Assembly (NCBI RefSeq): GCF_020400605.1
Contig: NZ_JAINRD010000020.1
Coordinates: 124,001 to 188,000 of the forward strand
From: Streptomyces aculeolatus
GTDB lineage: Bacteria > Actinomycetota > Actinomycetes > Streptomycetales > Streptomycetaceae
Direction: 5' to 3'
Length of the DNA stretch: 64,000 nucleotides
Part shown: piece after piece, positions 58,566 to 64,000 of the stretch
Layout: the number at the start of each line of letters is the position of its first letter
Numbering within the stretch: the stretch's first letter is position 1
The notes under the pieces: generated by a model
The model's database searches: none
What the model was told of the DNA's origin: nothing
The model's input: only the letters and a program-made list of their open reading frames with translations
Made by a program: the position numbers and the translations under genes

Positions 58566-59423
58566 CTAGGCGTCCTTGAACTCCTGGCGCTGCCGGCCGA
58601 GGCCGTCGACCTCCAGCTCCACCACGTCACCGGCCCGCAGGTACGGCTTGGGCTCCGCCATCCCCAGCGCGACGCCCGCCGGCGTGCCGGTGTTGATCAC
58701 GTCGCCCGGGTACAGCGTCATGAACTGGCTCAGGTAGCGCACCACATGCGCCACCGGGAAGATCTGGTCTGCCGTCGTGCCGTCCTGCCGCTTCTCGCCG
58801 TTCACCCACAGCCGCAGCCCCAGGGCCTGCGGGTCCGGCACCTCGTCGGCCGTCACCAGCCACGGGCCCAGCGGGTTGAACGTCTCGCAGTTCTTGCCCT
58901 TGTCCCACTGGCCGCCCCGCTCGATCTGGAACTCGCGCTCGGAGACGTCGTGGGCGACGGCATAGCCGGCGACGGCGGCCAGCGCCTCCGCGTCGGATTC
59001 CAGGTAGCGGGCCGTGCGGCCGATGACCACCGCCAGCTCCACCTCCCAGTCCGTCTTCTCGCTGCGCCGCGGCACGAGCACCGTGTCGTCGGGACCGACC
59101 ACCGTGTCCGGGGCCTTCATGAAGAGGATCGGCTCCGCCGGGATGTCCGCGCCGGTCTCGGCCGCGTGGTCGTGGTAGTTCAGCCCGATGCACACGATCT
59201 TGCCGATCCGGGCCACCGGCGGCCCCGTGCGCAGGCCCTCGGAGTCCAGCGCCGGCAGCCCGCCGGTCGCGGCGGCGTCCCGTACGCGGGCGAGCGCCGC
59301 GTCGTCGGACAGCAGCGCTCCGTCCACGTCGGACACGACTCCGGACAGGTCCCGCAGGGTCCCTCCGTCGTCCAGCAGGGCCGGGCGCTCGCTCCCCGGC
59401 GGTCCGACACGCAGCAGCTTCAT
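58566..59423 (-). CDS. fumarylacetoacetate hydrolase family protein
   Basis: A 285-residue FAH-fold enzyme. IGLNYHDHAAETG is the start of the core, PDTVVGPDDTVLVPRRSEKTDWEVELAVVIGR carries the acidic metal ligands (E-x-E), and TLYPGDVINTGTPAGVALGM is the C-terminal signature. Members act on acylpyruvates, 2-hydroxyhepta-dienedioates or oxaloacetate. It is not next to hppD, so a part in tyrosine breakdown is only possible. Confidence 0.92.
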   Translation of the reverse strand: MKLLRVGPPGSERPALLDDGGTLRDLSGVVSDVDGALLSDDAALARVRDAAATGGLPALDSEGLRTGPPVARIGKIVCIGLNYHDHAAETGADIPAEPILFMKAPDTVVGPDDTVLVPRRSEKTDWEVELAVVIGRTARYLESDAEALAAVAGYAVAHDVSEREFQIERGGQWDKGKNCETFNPLGPWLVTADEVPDPQALGLRLWVNGEKRQDGTTADQIFPVAHVVRYLSQFMTLYPGDVINTGTPAGVALGMAEPKPYLRAGDVVELEVDGLGRQRQEFKDA

Positions 59424-59471
59424 GTGATGACTCCCCTCTCCACGTCCGATCGATCATCCGTTGCCCGCTGT

Positions 59472-60293
59472 TTAGTCCGCAAGACCCTGTTCAGCCCGTG
59501 GACCCGAGTGGCGGTGGAGGAGAGTGCGTTCCGCGGCGGTCCAGGCGGTCGTGGTCGCCAGGTAGAGGCCCGCGGCGAGCGGCACGATCGCGGCCGTGAC
59601 CAGGGTGCCGAAGGAGAGCAGGGGCAGCCAGCGGGTCAGCCCCGCGGCGGGGTGCGGGGGCTCGGGCGGGGGCGCGGCCTTCGCCTTCCTCCCCTTCTTC
59701 GTGTGCGTGGCGTTCCGCGCGTTCTTCGCCGCCTCCGCCTGCCGCAGGGCCTCCGCCTCCGCCTTGCGCTCGGCGAGCATCCGGCGGCTGCTCCAGAACG
59801 TGTACGCCGCCACCCCCGCGATCACCGCGAAGAGGCCCGCGTAGACCATCCCGTGCGCCCCGAACACCCCGCCGTCCGCGAGCGCGTCGGACCAGCGCCC
59901 GCCCAGCGGGGCGCCGAGCAGGGTGTGGGTGAGCAGGGCGTGGTCGTGGCCGGTGAAGAGCCGGTACATCACCATGAACACCGGGATCTGCAGCACCATC
60001 GGCCCGCAGCCCGCCAGCGGCGAGGCGCCGGCGTCCGCGTACGTCTCGGTGAGCGCGCGGCGCAGCCGCTCGGGGTCGCTCCGGTGCTTGCGCTGGATCT
60101 CCGCCACCTGCGGCGCGAGGTCCCGCCGCACCCGCTCGCCGCGGGCGGCGGCCCGCGCGAGGGGGTGCAGGGCGAGGCGTACGCACAGGGTGAAGACGAT
60201 GATCGCGACGGCGGTGGCGGAGGCGCCGAAGAGGGGGTCGAGGGTGTCGGCGAGGGTGGACAGGAGGGAGGAGAGCGCGCCGAATACGGACAT
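59472..60293 (-). CDS. YidC/Oxa1-family membrane protein insertase, short paralogue
   Basis: A 273-residue insertase. The TIM-core includes VRLALHPLARAAARGER with the groove Arg, DPERLRRALTETYADAGASPLAGC and GPMVLQIPVFMVMYRLF; five hydrophobic segments are visible. A long Lys/Ala-rich stretch (EAEALRQAEAAKNARN) separates two of them. It lacks the ribosome-binding tail of the main YidC and probably acts on special substrates. ATG 60293 is chosen over the open frame upstream. A small membrane protein gene lies upstream on the same strand. Confidence 0.85.
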   Translation of the reverse strand: MSVFGALSSLLSTLADTLDPLFGASATAVAIIVFTLCVRLALHPLARAAARGERVRRDLAPQVAEIQRKHRSDPERLRRALTETYADAGASPLAGCGPMVLQIPVFMVMYRLFTGHDHALLTHTLLGAPLGGRWSDALADGGVFGAHGMVYAGLFAVIAGVAAYTFWSSRRMLAERKAEAEALRQAEAAKNARNATHTKKGRKAKAAPPPEPPHPAAGLTRWLPLLSFGTLVTAAIVPLAAGLYLATTTAWTAAERTLLHRHSGPRAEQGLAD

Positions 60294-60418
60294 GGAGGGG
60301 CTCCACAGGGCTCGTCGTGCCGGATGAGGGGCGGCGTGACGGCCGTGGGGGCGGCGGAGGGGTACGTGCGCGGGCGCCGCGCGCTCGCGCGCGACGCGGG
60401 GCTTCCCGGGACCGGCGC

Positions 60419-60742
60419 CTACACGGCCGTCGGCAGACGACGGCCGGGTGCCCGGGGCCGCGGGCGGCCCGCGGCGTCGGGGTCCCGCTGGGGCAGGAAG
60501 GCGGTGCGCAGGGCGCGTTCGCGCAGGGCGGTGCGGATGCCGGCGGCGGACGCGGGCGGTGCGGCGGCGGCGCAGAGCGCGAGCCCCGCGAGCAGCGTCA
60601 GGGCGGCGGACGCGGCGGAGGCCGCGGCGCCGGCGAGGCCGGTGGCGACGCCCGTCTCGTCGAGCACGACGTCGGCGGCGAGGAGGAGCAGGGCGACGGC
60701 GACCGCGCGCCAGCGCGTGGCGGCACCGAGGATGCGGAGCAT
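60419..60742 (-). CDS. small membrane protein (DUF6412-like)
   Basis: A 107-residue protein with two hydrophobic helices (AVAVALLLLAADVVLDETG and AALTLLAGLALCAAAAP) and an Arg-rich tail. It lies 125 bp upstream of the YidC paralogue on the same strand, a pairing I recall in other streptomycetes under DUF6412. Function unknown. Confidence 0.65.
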   Translation of the reverse strand: MLRILGAATRWRAVAVALLLLAADVVLDETGVATGLAGAAASAASAALTLLAGLALCAAAAPPASAAGIRTALRERALRTAFLPQRDPDAAGRPRPRAPGRRLPTAV

Positions 60743-60896
60743 CGGCCCGTCCTCCCTTCGGCTCGCCGTCCCGTACGCGGTGTACGCGGGCGTCTGCGCG
60801 CATACTAACGCGGGGCCGGCGCAGCCGGCTCCGGGCGGGGGACCGCACGTTCCGGGAGCGCGGGACCGTCGCAGACGGGGGTTTGCGGACGGCTTC

Positions 60897-62207
60897 TCAG
60901 CCCGCGATCGCCCGGTACACCGTGTAGATGACCAGTCCCGCGAGCGAGCCCACCACCGTGCCGTTGATCCGGATGAACTGCAGGTCCCGGCCGATGTTCG
61001 CCTCGATCTTGCGCGACGTCTGGTCCGCGTCCCAGCCCGCGACGGTGTCCGAGATCAGCGACGTGATCTGGTGCTGGTACGTCGTCACCACGTGCGTCGC
61101 GACGTCCTCCGCCCAGCCGTCGACCTTCGCCTGGAGCCGTTCGTCCGCCGCCATCCGCTGCCCGAACGACAGCAGCGCCGCCCGCGCCCGCAGCCGCAGT
61201 TCGCTGCGCTCGTCGTCCGCGGCGCCGACGATCATGCCGCGCAGCGACGTCCACGCCGAGGCGATGAAGTCCTGCACCTCGTCGCGGTCCAGGATCTCGC
61301 CCTTGAGCCGCTCGACGCGCGCCCGGGTCGCGGTGTCGCCCTGGAGGTCGGCGGCGAAGTCGGAGAGGAACCGGTCGAGCGCGCCGCGTGCCGGGTGCTC
61401 CGGCGACTCGCGCATCTCGCCGATGAACCGCAGCAGTTCCTTGTAGACCCGCTCGCCGACCCGGCGGTCGACGAACTTCGGGGTCCAGCCGGGCGCCCCG
61501 CCCGTGACGGCGCCGACGACCGAGGGCCCGTTGAGGATCAGCCAGGACTCGGCGCGTTCGCAGACCAGGTCGACGACGCGGCGGTGGGCGTCGTCCGCGA
61601 CGATCCTCTCCAGCAGCTTGCCGAGCCCGGGGCCCACCTCCAGGGCGGCGGCGCGGCGGTTGATGGCCTCGCCGACGACGGCCTGGACGTCGTGGTCCCG
61701 CAGGACGGCGAGCGCGCCGCGCAGCACGGTCGACGCCTCGGCGGTGACGCGGTCGGCGTTGTCGGGCTCGGCGAGCCAGCCGCCGACGCGGCCGCCGAGG
61801 CCGAGCGCGTGCAGCCGGGCGCGTACGACGTCGGCGGAGAGGAAGTTCTCGCCGACGAAGTCGCCGAGGCTCTGGCCGAGCTGGTCCTTCTTGGTGGGGA
61901 TGATCGCGGTGTGCGGGATGGGCAGCCCGAGGGGCCGCTTGAACAGGGCCGTGACCGCGAACCAGTCGGCCAGCGCGCCGACCATGCCCGCCTCCGCCGC
62001 CGCGGCGACGTAGCCCGACCAGGCGCCGGCGCCGTTGTGCTGCGCCCAGCGGGCGAGGGTGAAGACCACGGCGGCCAGCAGCAGCAGGCCGGTGGCGAGG
62101 GTCTTCATCCGGCGCACGCCGCGCCGCTTCTCCGCGTCGGCGTCCGTATAGGCAAAGCCACCCGGTCCGACCCGTGCCGGCAGATCCATCGCGCTCCGTC
62201 CGCTCAC
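60897..62207 (-). CDS. DUF445 membrane protein
   Basis: A 436-residue DUF445 protein. Two N-terminal helices (LATGLLLLAAVVFTLARW and AAAAEAGMVGALADWFAVTALF), then HTAIIPTKKDQLGQSLGDFVGENFLS and a long helical region, ending in a C-terminal membrane helix (GTVVGSLAGLVIYTV). Family function is unknown. The GTG at 62207 is used; ATG 62189 is possible. It is divergent from the TetR gene. Confidence 0.9.
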   Translation of the reverse strand: MSGRSAMDLPARVGPGGFAYTDADAEKRRGVRRMKTLATGLLLLAAVVFTLARWAQHNGAGAWSGYVAAAAEAGMVGALADWFAVTALFKRPLGLPIPHTAIIPTKKDQLGQSLGDFVGENFLSADVVRARLHALGLGGRVGGWLAEPDNADRVTAEASTVLRGALAVLRDHDVQAVVGEAINRRAAALEVGPGLGKLLERIVADDAHRRVVDLVCERAESWLILNGPSVVGAVTGGAPGWTPKFVDRRVGERVYKELLRFIGEMRESPEHPARGALDRFLSDFAADLQGDTATRARVERLKGEILDRDEVQDFIASAWTSLRGMIVGAADDERSELRLRARAALLSFGQRMAADERLQAKVDGWAEDVATHVVTTYQHQITSLISDTVAGWDADQTSRKIEANIGRDLQFIRINGTVVGSLAGLVIYTVYRAIAG

Positions 62208-62330
62208 GCCGTTCCCCGGAGGCCATTCTCCCCGGGCTCGGCACCATCTTTCACTTCCGGAACGGATCGCGGGTTCCCGGCGTCCCGGGCGGGGTGCGCG
62301 TCGGGCGGGTGCGGGAGGGTGGCGGCCTTC

Positions 62331-62360
62331 GTAACTTTACCTTCCGGATGGTAAAGTTAC
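62331..62360. promoter_or_regulatory. perfect 11-bp inverted repeat operator over the TetR promoter
   Basis: GTAACTTTACC (62331-62341) and GGTAAAGTTAC (62350-62360) are exact reverse complements with an 8-base spacer. The right arm contains TAAAGT (62352-62357), a likely -10 element 8 bases before the TetR ATG. Only 5 bases separate operator and start codon, so the message is probably leaderless and autorepressed. The TTACCTTCC sequence is also repeated directly. Confidence 0.85.
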
Positions 62361-62365
62361 CTTCC

Positions 62366-62908
62366 ATGCGACCCAGCTCCCGCACCCAGATCCTCGAAGC
62401 CGCCGTCCGCGTGGTCGAACGGGCGGGGATCACCGCCCTCACCCTCGACGCCGCCGCGGCCGAGGCCGGGCTGACCAAGCCCGGGCTGATGTACCACTTC
62501 CCCAACCGCGACGCGCTCCTGGTGGCCATCCAGCGGCACCTGACCGAGACCCTGGACGGGCACCTCCGCGCCGAGCTGGGCAAGCCGTTCGAGGAGGCCA
62601 CCGCCCGCGAGCGGGCCGCGGCCTACGTGCGGTGCTGCGGCCAGGGCGGCGGGACGGCGGACTTCGTCTTCATGGTCGCCTCGGCGACCCGGCCGGAGCT
62701 GGCCCGGATCTGGGACGAGTTCGCGGACCGCTGGGCGCCCGAGCCCCCCGGCCCCGACCCGGACCCCGAGGCGGTCGACCTGTTCCTGGCCCGGGTCGCG
62801 GCGGACGGGCTGTGGCTGTTCCACGCCACGGCGCAGTCCACGCTCGCCCCCGGGGTCGCGGAGGCCGTGCAGCGGCGGCTCGCCGCGCTCACCGCCCCGG
62901 AGTCCTGA
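62366..62908 (+). CDS. TetR-family transcriptional repressor
   Basis: A 180-residue repressor. The N-terminal helix-turn-helix is RTQILEAAVRVVERAG ... LDAAAAEAGLTKPGLMYHFPNRDALL. The C-terminal region binds a ligand with no visible clue to its identity. The frame extends upstream, but ATG 62366 places the operator and -10 directly before the gene. It is 69 bp upstream of an MFS efflux gene, so it most likely represses both. Confidence 0.92.
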   Translation: MRPSSRTQILEAAVRVVERAGITALTLDAAAAEAGLTKPGLMYHFPNRDALLVAIQRHLTETLDGHLRAELGKPFEEATARERAAAYVRCCGQGGGTADFVFMVASATRPELARIWDEFADRWAPEPPGPDPDPEAVDLFLARVAADGLWLFHATAQSTLAPGVAEAVQRRLAALTAPES

Positions 62909-62977
62909 GGCCGTCCCGTACGCACCCGGCGTACCGGCACACGTCCTCACGCGTACACGCAGAAAGCAAGGTGCCCC

Positions 62978-64000
62978 ATGTTCCAGGCGCGACGCTGGTG
63001 GGTGCTCGCGACCGTCTCCGCGGGACTGCTGCTCATCTCGCTCGACGTGACGATCCTCTACACCGCGCTGCCCACCCTCACCGCCGACCTCGACGCCGAC
63101 GCCTCCTCGAAGCTGTGGATCATCAACGCCTATCCGCTGGTGATGGCCGGGCTGCTGCTGGGCGCCGGCACCCTGGGCGACCGCGTGGGCCACAAGCGGA
63201 TGTTCCTCATCGGGCTCGTCCTGTTCGGCGCGGCCTCCACGGCGGCGGCGTTCGCGCCCTCGGCGGCGGTGCTGATCGGCGCCCGCGCATTCCTCGCGGT
63301 CGGCGCGGCGGCGATGATGCCCGCCACGCTGGCGCTGGTCCGGCTCACCTTCGACGACGAGCGCGAGCGCGGCATCGCGATCGGCATCTGGGGCACGGTC
63401 GCCGTCGTCGGCGCGGCCCTCGGGCCGGTCGCGGGCGGGCTGCTGCTCAACCACTTCTGGTGGGGCTCGGTCTTCCTCGTCAACGTCCCCGTCGTCCTCG
63501 CGGCGCTCGTCGCGACCGCGGTGCTGGCCCCCGGCGGCTCCGGCAGCAAGGAGCGGCCGTGGGACCCGGTGGCCTCGGTGCAGGTCATGGCGGGGCTCGT
63601 GGGCCTCGTGTACGCGATCAAGGAGGGCGCCCGGCCGGAGCCCGACCCGCTGCACATCGTGCCGGCGCTGCTCGTCTCGGCCGCCGGGTTCACCGTCTTC
63701 GTACGCCGCCAGCGCACCCGGACGTACCCGCTGATCGACTTCGCGCTCTTCCGCAACCGGCAACTGCTCGCCGGCGTACTCGGCGCCGGGCTCGCGATGT
63801 TCGCCACCGCCGGCGTCGAGCTGATCCTCGCCCAGCGGCTCCAACTCGTGCTCGGCCTCAGCCCGCTGCACGCCGGGCTGCTGGTCGCCAGCTCGGCCAT
63901 CGGCGCGATCCCGGCCGGGATCGTCGTCGGCGGCCTCGTCTACCGCGTACCCGCACGGCACCTCATCGGCGGCGGCCTGCTTGTCGGCGCCCTCGGCGTC
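62978..64000 (+). CDS. MFS drug-efflux transporter (DHA2 type), cut by the window end
   Basis: Translation from ATG 62978 gives 341 residues before the window ends. Motifs are SLDVTILYTALPTLTADL in helix 1, GTLGDRVGHKRMFLIG (motif A), and GPVAGGLLLNHFWWGSVFLVNVP (motif C region), typical of 14-helix QacA/SmvA-type exporters of cationic drugs. AAGCAAGG precedes the start. Control by the adjacent TetR protein is inferred. Confidence 0.88.
   Translation, partial: MFQARRWWVLATVSAGLLLISLDVTILYTALPTLTADLDADASSKLWIINAYPLVMAGLLLGAGTLGDRVGHKRMFLIGLVLFGAASTAAAFAPSAAVLIGARAFLAVGAAAMMPATLALVRLTFDDERERGIAIGIWGTVAVVGAALGPVAGGLLLNHFWWGSVFLVNVPVVLAALVATAVLAPGGSGSKERPWDPVASVQVMAGLVGLVYAIKEGARPEPDPLHIVPALLVSAAGFTVFVRRQRTRTYPLIDFALFRNRQLLAGVLGAGLAMFATAGVELILAQRLQLVLGLSPLHAGLLVASSAIGAIPAGIVVGGLVYRVPARHLIGGGLLVGALGV

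Overview
The window looks like chromosomal DNA of a Streptomyces or a close relative. The evidence is the very high GC, many GTG starts, and actinomycete-specific families: an SsgA-like sporulation protein, a WhiJ-type regulator with a DUF397 partner, a ClpS-DUF2017 pair, a Mec/CysO/CysM set, and a DEAD/DEAH helicase of a type conserved in streptomycetes. Gene order from about 34 kb to 58 kb (hppD, AsnC, ssgG, M6 protease, pncA/pncB, clpS, cysM/cysO/mec, MBL hydrolase, rph, rdgB) matches from memory the S. coelicolor SCO29xx core region, read in reverse. I see no CRISPR array, transposase or integrase.

Layout. 0-3.6 kb: 2Fe-2S and molybdopterin subunits of a xanthine-dehydrogenase-family enzyme; the large subunit lacks the usual catalytic Glu. 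3.9-6.8 kb: a lipase with IPT/TIG domains, a RibD/DHFR-like reductase and a convergent AraC-type regulator. 7.2-18.0 kb: the main accessory block, three large secreted carbohydrate-active proteins on one strand (GH31-golvesin-SGNH fusion, GH31-golvesin, GH78 rhamnosidase-like) with visibly lower GC than the flanks. It lies between an orphan terminator (6.9 kb) and a terminator plus tRNA-Cys (18.2 kb). 18.4-27.4 kb: MFS transporter, helicase, small regulators and sensors, a six-helix membrane protein, an FAD oxidoreductase, and a surface lipoprotein with a DUF6529-like membrane partner. 27.4-30.2 kb: acetyltransferase, a small HTH protein and a WhiJ/DUF397/ATPase regulatory cluster. 30.2-38.5 kb: GlcD-type oxidase, OafB-like acyltransferase, hppD with divergent AsnC regulator, FBP zinc protein, a divergent seryl-tRNA synthetase and a Lon-like secreted protease. 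38.7-44.9 kb: IclR and GlxA-type regulators, SsgG-like protein, two RDD membrane proteins and a small membrane protein. 45.3-55 kb: M6 protease, NAD salvage (pncA, pncB), clpS-DUF2017, amino acid permease, and cysteine synthesis (cysM, cysO, mec) with a short leader peptide. 55.1-64 kb: PemK-like membrane protein, MBL hydrolase, rph, lipoprotein, rdgB, FAH-family hydrolase, a second YidC, DUF445 protein, and a TetR/MFS efflux pair cut by the window end.

How the genes work together. The three glycoside-active enzymes are co-oriented, spaced 29 and 77 bp apart, and all carry signal peptides; they probably strip an acylated, rhamnose-containing glycan outside the cell, although no transporter or regulator travels with them. 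CysO carries sulfide as a thiocarboxylate, CysM attaches it to an activated serine, and Mec releases cysteine. The leader peptide upstream of cysO, with Cys codons in an HVDLCR context and a leaderless promoter, points to cysteine-responsive control. The TetR gene at 62.4 kb has a perfect 11-bp inverted repeat over its promoter and precedes a drug-efflux MFS gene. Several genes (rph, GyrI-like, the CysO leader, TetR, MFS at 18.5 kb) have a TANNNT hexamer 5-8 bases before the start codon, suggesting leaderless transcripts.
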